Positions 20,256 through 31,177 of a stretch of DNA of 38,314 nt are shown one piece after another (position 1 is the stretch's first letter; the number at the start of each line of letters is the position of its first letter). A program made the translations under genes and the position numbers. This DNA comes from an uncultured SAR86 cluster bacterium. GTDB taxonomy: Bacteria; Pseudomonadota; Gammaproteobacteria; Magnimaribacterales; D2472. The notes under the pieces are model-generated. The model worked only from the letters and a program-made list of their open reading frames with translations, was not told where the DNA came from and searched no databases. Location of the stretch: contig CAJQGX010000025.1 of NCBI GenBank assembly GCA_905478035.1, positions 1 through 38,314 on the forward strand, written 5' to 3'.

Positions 20256-21329
20256 ATGATTCATGATCTAACACTTAATAACTTTAGGTGCTTTTCCTCT
20301 TTGAATATAAAACTCTCTCCTGGGATCAACTTTTTCTATGGAAAAAATGGATCAGGTAAGACATCCATCCTTGAAGCAATTAATCTTTGCTCTAGTGCCA
20401 AATCTTTCAAAAGTGGAAATCTTCAATCTTTGATTTCAATAGGAGAGGAGGCGTTTAATATCAAAGGCCATGACAACACTTCAGGCTATTCTCTCGTAAT
20501 TACAAAACAAAAAACCAAGCCGATATCTATATTACTCAACAACTCTAAGACAACAACAAGCAAGCTTATAAGAGAGTTTCCTTCAACATCTATTCACAAC
20601 AACACATTTTCTTTTGCTGATGCCCCGCCAGACTTTAGAAGAAAGCTTTTAGATAAGTCTATATTTATTGCCGATAAACAGTTCTCGGAGACTTGGTTTA
20701 GCTATTATAGGTGCCTTAAACAAAGAAATGCCTTGTTAAAAAATGGGTCTATCATAAACATTGAGCCTTGGGAAAAAAAGCTTGCTGATCTTGGCAAAGA
20801 GCTCACAGCCTTAAGAATAAAATTCTTCAATAATACATTTTATGAATTAAAAGATCTTATAAGTAAGCTCAACAAATCACCATCGACTGACTTTTTAGAA
20901 AATATTAATATTAGCTTTTATCCAGGATGGGATCATGATGTTGAGCTAAGTGAGTTATTTAAATCCAATAGAAACAAAGACTTAAGGCGCAAATCCACTT
21001 CAGAGGGTCCTCACAAGGCTGATATTAGGTTTCTAATAGAAGATGTTGAAGCTAAACAAATTCTTTCAAGAGGCGAGCAAAAGCTTTTTTCTATACTTTG
21101 GTGTTGCGCTCAGCATGAAGTCCTTCGTAAATACCATGAAATCAACGCAGTGTTAATAATAGATGATATTAAATCAGAGCTAGATGATAGTACTTTTGAA
21201 GTCTTTTTGAACCTGCTTAATTTTCTAAACAATCAAATTATTTTTTCCTGTATAGATGATCATTTTAGTAGTAAAATAGAGGCTGATTTTAGAGAGTTTA
21301 AAAAGTTCCACGTGGAACAATTAAAGTAA
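20256..21329 (+). CDS. recF: DNA replication and repair protein RecF
   Basis: SMC-like ATPase that, with RecO and RecR, loads RecA at gaps. The 357 residues (E. coli 357) start MIHDLTLNNFRCF and contain P-loop GKNGSGKTS near residue 30, the conserved TSEGPHKADI, the ABC-type signature LSRGEQKL, and Walker B VLIIDDIKSELD. The product is more divergent and Lys/Asn/Ser-rich than its neighbours. The 3' end (codons for KFHVEQLK) contains a parS-like palindrome at 21304-21319, so the last residues are partly dictated by a DNA site. gyrB begins 6 bases after the stop. Confidence 0.96.
   Translation: MIHDLTLNNFRCFSSLNIKLSPGINFFYGKNGSGKTSILEAINLCSSAKSFKSGNLQSLISIGEEAFNIKGHDNTSGYSLVITKQKTKPISILLNNSKTTTSKLIREFPSTSIHNNTFSFADAPPDFRRKLLDKSIFIADKQFSETWFSYYRCLKQRNALLKNGSIINIEPWEKKLADLGKELTALRIKFFNNTFYELKDLISKLNKSPSTDFLENINISFYPGWDHDVELSELFKSNRNKDLRRKSTSEGPHKADIRFLIEDVEAKQILSRGEQKLFSILWCCAQHEVLRKYHEINAVLIIDDIKSELDDSTFEVFLNLLNFLNNQIIFSCIDDHFSSKIEADFREFKKFHVEQLK
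21304..21319. promoter_or_regulatory. parS: parS centromere-like site (ParB binding)
   Basis: Reads AGTTCCACGTGGAACA. The inner 14 bases form a perfect palindrome, and 15 of 16 bases match the parS sequence TGTTCCACGTGGAACA known from Pseudomonas and close to the B. subtilis consensus. It lies in the last codons of recF, about 3.6 kb from the oriC candidate, on the same chromosome segment as parAB. It is the only CACGTG-centred site of this kind I noticed by eye. Confidence 0.85.
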
Positions 21330-23956
<2,627 letters not shown>

Positions 23957-23959
23957 TTA

Positions 23960-25321
23960 TTAACCATTTATTTTTTTTATCAAATAGTCCTGTAGATTCT
24001 CAATAGCTATTGTTTCTTGAAGCATAGTATCTCTATCCCTAACTGTGGCTGTTTGATTTTCTAAACTATCAAAATCAATCGTTATACACAAAGGTGTTCC
24101 AATCTCATCATGCCTTCTATACCCTTTACCAATATTTCCAGTATTCTCTAAAATAATTCTACCTAAGTTTAACTTCTGCAAAGAATTTTTTACATTTTTT
24201 GCCAAATTAACAAGATCTTCATTATTTTTTTTGAGAGGTATCACGGCAGCTTTAATTGGAGAAAGATGAGGCTTAAGTTTCAGAACTATTCGCTCTTTGC
24301 CATTATCCAACTGTTCAAGATTATAAGCTTCATTCATTATTGCCAATATACCCCGCTCAACCCCGGCAGATGGCTCAATTACAAAAGGTACAACCCATTT
24401 ATTTGTTTCTTGATCTTGTATTGCTAGCCTTGTATTAGATGAGTTGTTATCCATAACATTGGCTGATATGTTAAGTTCTTCTTGATTTTTTGTATGAGAC
24501 CCTAAATCAAAATCTGTTCTATTTGCTATGCCCTCAAGCTCTTCAAGACCATGAGGAAACTTATACATAACATCTATGGTTCCTTTTGAATAATGGGCTA
24601 ATTCATCTTTAGGTACATCATATAATTCAATATTTTCTGAACAAACACCCTGCTGTTCCCACCAGGATAATCTTATTTCGACCCATTTCTTGTGCCATTC
24701 CTCATCTGTGCCTGGAATTACAAAAAACTCTAATTCCATTTGCTCAAACTCTCTAACTCTAAAAATAAAATTCCTTGGAGTTATTTCATTTCTAAAGGCT
24801 TTGCCTATTTGAGCTATACCAAAAGGTAATGTTTTAGAAGAAGAATCAACAACATTTTTAAAGTTAGTAAAAATTTGTTGTGCTGTCTCAGGTCTCAAAT
24901 ATGCAAAAGAATCTCCATCATCAATTGGCCCAACGTTTGTTTTAAACATTAAATTAAAAGGCCTTGGTTCTGTAAGGTCTTTAGATCCACAGCCTGGGCA
25001 TTTATCATCTTCTAATAAATCACTTCTCCATCTTGATTTACATTCACGACAGTCAACCATAGGGTCTGAAAAAGTGTCTTCATGCCCAGAATATTTTAAA
25101 ACAGTAGGATTTGATAAAATTGATGCATCTAAGCCTTCAATATTATCATTTTCATATATCATTGAGCTCCACCAAGCCTGCTTAAGGTTGTTTTTAAGCT
25201 CTACGCCAAGTGGACCAAAGTCATACATACCCTGCATACCGCCATAAATTTCACCAGATTGGAAAATAAAACCCCTTCTTTTGCATAAAGATACTAGGTC
25301 ATCCATTGTTTTTGCAGTCAA
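23960..25321 (-). CDS. glyS: Glycyl-tRNA synthetase, single-chain (alpha2, eukaryote/Thermus-like) type
   Basis: Charges tRNA-Gly. The 453 residues are the class II homodimeric type: [25 protein letters not shown] near the N-terminus, [34 protein letters not shown] (motif 2), and a C-terminal anticodon-binding domain. CRECKSRWR and CPGCG near residues 90-115 look like a zinc-binding insert. No trace of GlyQ/GlyS tetramer sequence is present. The start is TTG 25319-25321, chosen because GGAG (25328-25331) lies six bases upstream; ATG at 25306 would be too far from it. The position, between a plsC gene and an LpxL-like gene, is where Pseudomonas has glyS-glyQ. Confidence 0.95.
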   Translation of the reverse strand: MTAKTMDDLVSLCKRRGFIFQSGEIYGGMQGMYDFGPLGVELKNNLKQAWWSSMIYENDNIEGLDASILSNPTVLKYSGHEDTFSDPMVDCRECKSRWRSDLLEDDKCPGCGSKDLTEPRPFNLMFKTNVGPIDDGDSFAYLRPETAQQIFTNFKNVVDSSSKTLPFGIAQIGKAFRNEITPRNFIFRVREFEQMELEFFVIPGTDEEWHKKWVEIRLSWWEQQGVCSENIELYDVPKDELAHYSKGTIDVMYKFPHGLEELEGIANRTDFDLGSHTKNQEELNISANVMDNNSSNTRLAIQDQETNKWVVPFVIEPSAGVERGILAIMNEAYNLEQLDNGKERIVLKLKPHLSPIKAAVIPLKKNNEDLVNLAKNVKNSLQKLNLGRIILENTGNIGKGYRRHDEIGTPLCITIDFDSLENQTATVRDRDTMLQETIAIENLQDYLIKKING

Positions 25322-25406
25322 TTCAATCTCCTATACTAAAAAGTAACAAATGTTCTTTTTAATCATATTGTAATTTATATTAAATAAACCTATATTGTAT
25401 TAAGCC

Positions 25407-25412
25407 TATAAT
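25407..25412 (+). promoter_or_regulatory. Possible -10 box for the LpxL-like gene
   Basis: Perfect TATAAT, 33 bases before the ATG at 25446, in the 124-base divergent gap with glyS. I see no good -35 at 16-18 bases. The gap (25322-25445) is AT-rich and must also hold the glyS promoter, which I could not place. Confidence 0.35.
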
Positions 25413-25445
25413 GATTATATATCAATCAGACCACATACAAGCACT

Positions 25446-26306
25446 ATGAAAGCTTTATTTTATTTTTTAACTATTCTTCCCATAAGCCTCATAAGGTATT
25501 TAGTTGTTTTTATTATATTTTGCCGTCTTCATATAAAAAGCAATCTTTACAGAATAACACTTATAAATATTAATTTATGTTATCCAGACTTAGATGACCA
25601 TCAAAAAATTAAATTAGCCAATGATAGCGTTATTGAAACTATTATAAGTGGATATGAATCCATGCTTTCATGGTCCAGGCCAATCCATAAAGCTGGTAAT
25701 AATATTTTTAAAGTAGAAAACAATTTTTTATTAACAAGGAATGTTTATAACAAACAAGGCTTAATAATAATTGCAATTCACAACCGTAGTGTTGATATGT
25801 TGCTTAAATGGATTAATTCAAAAACAAATACGACAACTCTTTATAAAAAAATAAAAAACAAAAAACTTAATAACTTTGTTCGAAAAGAGAGAGAAAATAA
25901 TAATAGTAAAACTTACGAAACCAATATGAATGGAGTTAGAAAAATATATAAATCTCTTCTATCTAATCAAGTAGTTTGCTTGGCTGCTGATCAAGTTCCC
26001 CAGGCAGGCATGGGAGAATATATAAATTTATTTAATAGAGAAGCTTATACAACAACTCTCGCCTCTTCACTGGCAGTAAAAACACAAAAGCCTGTAATAT
26101 ATTGCTGTATGAATTCAGACCAAAGCAAGTTATGTATTACGTTAAGAACTTGTAACGATAGTATTTATAATGAAAGTAAGTGCACACTATCTATGAATCA
26201 GAGCATTGAAGATCTAATCAATATAAATCCAAAAGATTACTCATGGGAATACAAAAGATTTAAAAAAGCTCAGCCAAAAAATACTGATCCATATATTTAT
26301 ATTTAA
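25446..26306 (+). CDS. LpxL/HtrB-family lipid A acyltransferase
   Basis: Probably transfers an acyl chain to Kdo2-lipid IVA at the inner membrane. The 286 residues begin with a hydrophobic helix (about 3-27) and contain AIHNRSVDMLL (the HX4D catalytic motif), YKKIKNKKLNNFVRKER, VCLAADQVPQAGMGEYINLF (the DQxP region) and a C-terminal WEYKRFKKAQP, all in the order seen in LpxL/LpxM. Which acyl position is modified cannot be told from sequence alone. P. aeruginosa has a lipid A acyltransferase at the matching place after glyQ. The coding sequence is notably AT-rich with many Asn and Lys. It ends one base from the trkH stop, convergently. Confidence 0.85.
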   Translation: MKALFYFLTILPISLIRYLVVFIIFCRLHIKSNLYRITLININLCYPDLDDHQKIKLANDSVIETIISGYESMLSWSRPIHKAGNNIFKVENNFLLTRNVYNKQGLIIIAIHNRSVDMLLKWINSKTNTTTLYKKIKNKKLNNFVRKERENNNSKTYETNMNGVRKIYKSLLSNQVVCLAADQVPQAGMGEYINLFNREAYTTTLASSLAVKTQKPVIYCCMNSDQSKLCITLRTCNDSIYNESKCTLSMNQSIEDLININPKDYSWEYKRFKKAQPKNTDPYIYI

Positions 26307-26307
26307 A

Positions 26308-27741
26308 TTATTTATTCCAAAAGGCAGGAGTTAACAAGACAAGCAAAGTAAAGATTTCAAGCCTACCCAAAATCATTGCAAAAGATAATATTAATTTGCC
26401 TGCTGGAGAAACAGATTGATAATTGCTAGATACATCACCCAGTCCAGGACCAAGATTATTTAGGCATGCTCCTATTGCAGAGAATGCAGACTCAAAATCC
26501 ATTCCAGTAATCAGAAGAGAGAGAAAAAGTATTACGAAAGAAATAACATATATAGAAAAAAATCCCCATACAGATGATGCAACTGAATCATCCACACTCT
26601 TGGTTCCTATCTTTAAACTTATCACAGCATTGGGGTGAATCATCTTTTTAAGAGTTATGTATGCATAATTAATAATAATTAAAACTCTCCATGCCTTTAC
26701 ACCTCCTCCAACAGATCCTGAACAAGCTCCAATAAAAGCACCAATTAAAAGAAGAAATCCAATTGACGGCGACCACCCAGAAGTATCACCAACCGAAAAA
26801 CCTGTTGTTGTTATTATGGATACAGATTGAAACAAAAGCTCACTGGTAGAGGCATCACTATTAAAGGAAAAGAAATTAATAGCTACTGTAATTATAAAAA
26901 TAAGCATTATTACCGATATAAAAAACCGCAGTTCTGGGTCATAAAAGTATTTAAGTGGCTTTTTCATGTAAAAAGCAAAATAATGGAGGGTAAAGCTAAG
27001 AGCTGACAGCAGCATAAATACTATGCATACAGCTTCTATGGCGCTGTTATTAAAATATCCAATACTAAGGTCGTGTGTTGAAAAGCCTCCAATAGAAACC
27101 GTACTAAGGCTATGAGAAATAGCATCAAACGCTGTCATTCCAGCAATAAAGTATAAAAAGGCACAGGCCAAAGTTAAAACTAGATATATTGCCCACAAGG
27201 CTTGAGCAGTTTCCTTGATCCTTGGAGTAAGTTTCTGATCATTCATTGCTCCAGGTATTTCAGCTTTATAGAGTTGGCCACCACCAATGCCCAAAAGCGG
27301 CATAACAGCTATTGCTAAAACAATTAAGCCCATTCCTCCCATCCACTGAAGAAGCTGTCTATAAAATAAAATTGATTGAGGGAGCTCATCTAGACCAGAT
27401 AAAACAGTTGCCCCTGTTGTTGTTATACCTGACATTGACTCAAAAAAAGCATCAACTAGCGACATACCGCTCAAGTAAAAGGGTATAGAGCCTGCAGCAG
27501 AAAGGATTAACCAAAAAAAGGTAATTATTATAAATCCATCGCTTTGGCTGAGATCAGTAATAGATCCTTTAGTGAGATACCACCCCAAAAGACCAAAAGT
27601 AAAAACAAGAACGAAGGTTGTAATAAAAATATTGAGACTTGTGTCCATATAAACCCATGAAACAATCATTGGGAATATAAAAGAAGTGCTAAAAAACATT
27701 ACAAGAATGCTAAAAAGGTTAATTATAGATTTAAGATTCAT
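26308..27741 (-). CDS. trkH: Trk-type potassium uptake membrane subunit
   Basis: K+-translocating membrane subunit of the Trk system, gated by TrkA. The 477 residues (E. coli 483) have multiple hydrophobic helices and four selectivity-filter loops that can be picked out: SGITTTGATVL, STVSIGGFSTHD, SIITTTGFSVGD and CLNNLGPGLGD. GACSGSVGGGVKAWR corresponds to the conserved intramembrane gate region. The start ATG overlaps the trkA stop by one base (TAATG), so the two subunits should be made together. Confidence 0.95.
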   Translation of the reverse strand: MNLKSIINLFSILVMFFSTSFIFPMIVSWVYMDTSLNIFITTFVLVFTFGLLGWYLTKGSITDLSQSDGFIIITFFWLILSAAGSIPFYLSGMSLVDAFFESMSGITTTGATVLSGLDELPQSILFYRQLLQWMGGMGLIVLAIAVMPLLGIGGGQLYKAEIPGAMNDQKLTPRIKETAQALWAIYLVLTLACAFLYFIAGMTAFDAISHSLSTVSIGGFSTHDLSIGYFNNSAIEAVCIVFMLLSALSFTLHYFAFYMKKPLKYFYDPELRFFISVIMLIFIITVAINFFSFNSDASTSELLFQSVSIITTTGFSVGDTSGWSPSIGFLLLIGAFIGACSGSVGGGVKAWRVLIIINYAYITLKKMIHPNAVISLKIGTKSVDDSVASSVWGFFSIYVISFVILFLSLLITGMDFESAFSAIGACLNNLGPGLGDVSSNYQSVSPAGKLILSFAMILGRLEIFTLLVLLTPAFWNK

Positions 27742-29096
27742 TATGAAGACTTAAATAATGCCTCAACTTCGCCCATCATGTTTTTATCTGATAAAAATAC
27801 TATTAAGTGATCATTTAATGCAAGATCAATGCTTGCATTAGGCATTATTACATCGCCGTGTCTAATAATAGCTCCAATCGAACAACCTTCTGGTAAAGGA
27901 ATATCCTTAATTGGGTTACCAAAAAGAGGGGATGTATATTCATTTGCATGAACTATGCCCTCTATAGCCTCTGCACCTAGATCTGTTTTTAGAATTACTT
28001 CTTGCGCCACATCGCTATCTCTTAGGTCTTGAAGCACTGAAGAAACAGTAAGTCTATAAGGGGCAATATAAATATCAATAAAACCAGGCACCAATCCAAG
28101 ATACGATGGATTATTTAGAATAATCATGGTCTTCTTTGCACCCATTTTTTTTGCAAGAAGCGAAGACATAACATTTGTCTCATCATCGTTAGTTAAAGCA
28201 CAAAAAAGGTCAATGTTAGCTATATTTTCACTTTTCAATAAACTTTCATCAGTTGCAGAGCCACATAAAACTATTGTTTTCTCTAAATCTCTTGATAAAG
28301 AGCTGCATCTATCAGCATTTGAATCAATTAATTTAACTTTGTATGTCTTTTCAAGATCTTTTGCTAATGAAAATCCTATTTTCCCACCGCCAACAATCAT
28401 TATTCTTGAATAGGAGTCTTCATGATTTCTAAATTCTTCAACAATAGGCTCTATATTAGCCTCTGAGGAGATAAAATATACCTCATCATTCTCTTTAATA
28501 ACCGTATCGCCTTGTGGAATAAAGGGCTTACCCTTTCTATATATTGAAGGAATATATGCATCTACATCAGGGATATCATCTTTTATATGCTTTAGTTCTC
28601 TACCAACTAGCTTGCCTTTCTTCTTTGCCTTAACAGAGACAAGTTTAACTTTGCCCTCTGCAAATTCTTCAATTTGTTCTGCGCCTGGATGTTTTATTAG
28701 CTCAATTAGATGGGAGGTAACCTCATTTTCTGGACTAATTGGAATATCAATAATCCCCTCACCAAAAATATCTAATTGATTTATGTATGAGTCATCTTTA
28801 AATCTACAAATTGTTTTTTTAACATTAAATGCATTTTTAGAAATCTGACAAGCAATAATATTTGCATCATCATTTGAGGTTACTGCAATTACAATTGTGT
28901 CTTCATCAAGACCTGATTTTTTTAAAGTAAGCAAAGATGAGGCATTGCCCTCAACTGTCATTATGTCCAACTTATCTTCAAGATCTGAGAGCCTATCTTT
29001 ATTTTGATCAACAATCAAAACTTGATAATTACTTTTAGACAAATTTCTTGCAAGGCTTCCGCCTATTCTACCGGCGCCTAGAATTACTATTTTCAT
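27741..29096 (-). CDS. trkA: Trk system NAD-binding regulatory subunit TrkA
   Basis: Peripheral cytoplasmic ring that binds NAD(H)/ATP and opens TrkH. The 451 residues (E. coli 458) hold two RCK repeats: Rossmann motif GAGRIGGSLARNLS at the N-terminus and GGGKIGFSLAKDLE around residue 235, each followed by a TrkA-C domain. The order trkA-fmt-def is conserved from other gammaproteobacteria, but the rsmB (sun) gene that usually sits between trkA and fmt is missing; only 56 bases separate trkA from fmt. Confidence 0.96.
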   Translation of the reverse strand: MKIVILGAGRIGGSLARNLSKSNYQVLIVDQNKDRLSDLEDKLDIMTVEGNASSLLTLKKSGLDEDTIVIAVTSNDDANIIACQISKNAFNVKKTICRFKDDSYINQLDIFGEGIIDIPISPENEVTSHLIELIKHPGAEQIEEFAEGKVKLVSVKAKKKGKLVGRELKHIKDDIPDVDAYIPSIYRKGKPFIPQGDTVIKENDEVYFISSEANIEPIVEEFRNHEDSYSRIMIVGGGKIGFSLAKDLEKTYKVKLIDSNADRCSSLSRDLEKTIVLCGSATDESLLKSENIANIDLFCALTNDDETNVMSSLLAKKMGAKKTMIILNNPSYLGLVPGFIDIYIAPYRLTVSSVLQDLRDSDVAQEVILKTDLGAEAIEGIVHANEYTSPLFGNPIKDIPLPEGCSIGAIIRHGDVIMPNASIDLALNDHLIVFLSDKNMMGEVEALFKSS

Positions 29097-29108
29097 AATG
29101 AGTAAATT

Positions 29109-29137
29109 AAACCTCTTTTTAGCTAATTAAAAGGTTT
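29109..29137 (-). other. Weak hairpin in the fmt-trkA gap
   Basis: Arms AAACCTCTTTT (29109-29119) and AAAAGGTTT (29129-29137) can pair with one bulged C around a 9-base loop. It could be a processing or attenuation hairpin between fmt and trkA. The stem has few G-C pairs and lacks a clear U-run, so a terminator call is not justified. Confidence 0.25.
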
Positions 29138-29152
29138 CTGTAAAAATAATTT

Positions 29153-30073
29153 TTAAACAAAGAAACTTTTATAAGCATTAAAGGCATCAGAAGAGGAGAT
29201 AATTTTTTTGCCTGGAAACTGTAAGTAAGTAATCACTATTACTTTAGTACTAGTATTTATATATAAACCCGATGAATCAAATTTAAAGATATTTCCAGGC
29301 CTTTTAGATGAAATAATATCAGATACTGTCATTTCACAAATTTTAATTCTTATATCTTTATAGTTAAAAGCCGTTCCTGGCCATTCATAATAGGCTCTAA
29401 ATTTATTAAATATCTCTTCAGCTGGCGAATCAAAATTAACAATAGAATCACTTTTTTTAATTTTAGAACAATAGGAAGCAAGATCATTATCTTGTTTCAC
29501 ATAACTAAATTTATTTATTTTTATTAAATCTAAAACCTCATTCAAATATCTTATAGACAGCAAACATAAATCATTTTCCAGTGAAATTTTATTATGATTT
29601 TGTTTAATCTTTAGCTCATATTTTTTGATAATATCACCCTCATCTAAACCCTTAACCATTTTCATAAAAGTAACACCAGTATTTGTATCTCCATTCATAA
29701 GCGAAGTTTGAATTGGTGAGGCACCTCTATAAAGTGGAAGCAACGAGTAATGAATATTTATTGGGACAATATTTGAAATTTCTAATAACCAATCTGGAAG
29801 AATCTTCCCATAAGCAGCAACCAAAAGAACATCAATATTTAATAACTGTATATCTTTAATAAAATTAGCATCATTAAGATCATTTGGCTTGTAGATCTTA
29901 ATTTGATTAAGAGTTGCAATACTAGATACAGGCGACTCAGCAACTATCTTTCCTCTTTTTTGAGGCTTGTCTGGTTGAGACAAGACACCAACAACATTGA
30001 GGTCAGAGCATTCTAAGAGATGTTCTAATATTCTTGCTGATGGCTCAGGTGTACCTGCAAACAAAATATTCAT
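29153..30073 (-). CDS. fmt: Methionyl-tRNA formyltransferase
   Basis: Formylates the initiator Met-tRNA using 10-formyl-THF. The 306 residues (E. coli 315) begin MNILFAGTPEPSARIL and show NIHYSLLPLYRGASPIQ, which contains the catalytic Asn-His and the formyl-THF site, and then GVTFMKMVKGLDEGDI. The C-terminal domain (about 205-306) includes RAYYEWPGTAF. The gene sits 55 bases after def, its functional partner: def removes the formyl group that fmt adds. The protein is Ile/Lys/Asn-rich like its neighbours. Confidence 0.96.
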   Translation of the reverse strand: MNILFAGTPEPSARILEHLLECSDLNVVGVLSQPDKPQKRGKIVAESPVSSIATLNQIKIYKPNDLNDANFIKDIQLLNIDVLLVAAYGKILPDWLLEISNIVPINIHYSLLPLYRGASPIQTSLMNGDTNTGVTFMKMVKGLDEGDIIKKYELKIKQNHNKISLENDLCLLSIRYLNEVLDLIKINKFSYVKQDNDLASYCSKIKKSDSIVNFDSPAEEIFNKFRAYYEWPGTAFNYKDIRIKICEMTVSDIISSKRPGNIFKFDSSGLYINTSTKVIVITYLQFPGKKIISSSDAFNAYKSFFV

Positions 30074-30128
30074 TAAATTCTTTAATATACTACCTATTAT
30101 ACGTTAAGTTCTTCTAAATTCTTCTAAT

Positions 30129-30626
30129 TTACTTAGTAAGTTTTTTCCTTATTCTATCTCTTTTAATTGGGCTTATGTAATCTACCATTAACTTGCCCTC
30201 TAAATGATCCATTTCATGTTGAATACAGACTGTTAAAAGGCCATCAGGCTGCTCATGATGCAAGTTTCCCTTAAGATCCTGATAGGTTAAATCAATTTTA
30301 TCTGGCCTGGATATGGTCTCATTAAAACCTGGAACTGATAAGCATCCTTCTTCAAAGGAAAATAATGAGTGTTCATCAAGTATTTTATACTCTGGATTAA
30401 CAAAATACATAGGCTCATCCCTAGCATCACTCAAATCCATAACAATTAATCGAATGTGATGATCGACTTGAGTTGCTGCTAGACCGATCCCATTATCTTT
30501 ATACATTATTTCTAACATGTCTTTTGCTAACGTTTCTAGACTTTTGTCGAATTTTGTAACTTTCTTTGCAACTGTCCTAAGCCTAGGGTCGGGAAACTTT
30601 AAAATTTTAAGAGTATTTGTTGCCAT
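30129..30626 (-). CDS. def: Peptide deformylase
   Basis: Metalloenzyme that removes the formyl group from new polypeptides. The 165 residues (E. coli 169) contain all three catalytic motifs: GIGLAATQ, EGCLSVPG (metal-binding Cys) and QHEMDHLEG (two metal-binding His and the catalytic Glu). It starts ATG 30624-30626 and is divergent from purE. Unlike Pseudomonas, no LysM-domain or dprA gene lies on the other side; purE takes that place. Confidence 0.97.
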   Translation of the reverse strand: MATNTLKILKFPDPRLRTVAKKVTKFDKSLETLAKDMLEIMYKDNGIGLAATQVDHHIRLIVMDLSDARDEPMYFVNPEYKILDEHSLFSFEEGCLSVPGFNETISRPDKIDLTYQDLKGNLHHEQPDGLLTVCIQHEMDHLEGKLMVDYISPIKRDRIRKKLTK

Positions 30627-30641
30627 ATATTAATATTATTC

Positions 30642-30663
30642 ATTATAATCTTACAATTATAAT
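30642..30663. promoter_or_regulatory. Divergent def/purE promoter region with paired ATTATAAT palindromes
   Basis: The 53-base gap between def and purE contains ATTATAAT twice (30642-30649 and 30656-30663), 14 bases apart. Each copy is its own reverse complement, so each offers TATAAT on both strands. One would serve def leftward and the other purE rightward. The -35 regions are poor matches, so this rests on the -10 boxes and the divergent layout. Confidence 0.45.
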
Positions 30664-30679
30664 CCACTTACACCAAAAT

Positions 30680-31177
30680 ATGACACATCAAACACAAGTT
30701 GCAATATTAATGGGCTCAGACTCTGATTTACCAGTTGTTGAAGCTATTTTTCCAATTTTAGACTCTTTTGGGGTCAAATATACTAAAAATGTGCTTTCAG
30801 CGCATAGAACTCCTCATGAAGTAATGGATTTAATTAAAATATCAGAAAATAATGGATGTAAGGTATTTATAGCAGCTGCGGGCATGGCTGCTCATTTAGC
30901 TGGTGCTGTTGCCGCACATTCCACAAGACCAGTAATAGGAATACCAATTGAATCAGGCGGAATGGGTGGTATAGACTCTTTATTATCAACTGCTATGATG
31001 CCTCCTGGTGTCCCTGTAGCAACTGTTGCTGTAGGTAAAAGTGGTGCCAAAAATAGTGCGATTCTTGCTGTTCAAATTTTAGCAACATCTGATGATGATC
31101 TTTCAGCAAAATTAACAGATTATAAAAATAATATGAGAGATGAAGTACTCAAAAAAGATAAAGCTCTCAATTCATAA
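30680..31177 (+). CDS. purE: N5-carboxyaminoimidazole ribonucleotide mutase (class I PurE)
   Basis: Converts N5-CAIR to CAIR in purine synthesis. I start it at ATG 30680 (165 residues, MTHQTQVAILMGSDSD), since the open frame further upstream overlaps def and lacks homology that I recognise. Motifs: MGSDSDLPVV (phosphate and ribose binding), SAHRTPHEVMDL with the conserved His, and AAGMAAHLAGAVAAH. Class I PurE needs PurK to make N5-CAIR, but purK is not next to it; tsaC follows immediately. purK is therefore probably elsewhere in the genome. Confidence 0.95.
   Translation: MTHQTQVAILMGSDSDLPVVEAIFPILDSFGVKYTKNVLSAHRTPHEVMDLIKISENNGCKVFIAAAGMAAHLAGAVAAHSTRPVIGIPIESGGMGGIDSLLSTAMMPPGVPVATVAVGKSGAKNSAILAVQILATSDDDLSAKLTDYKNNMRDEVLKKDKALNS

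Noticed and set aside
30617-30679. Upstream extension of purE
   Set aside because: It overlaps the start of def, encodes an Ile/His-rich stretch not seen in PurE, and the ATG at 30680 gives the normal N-terminus.
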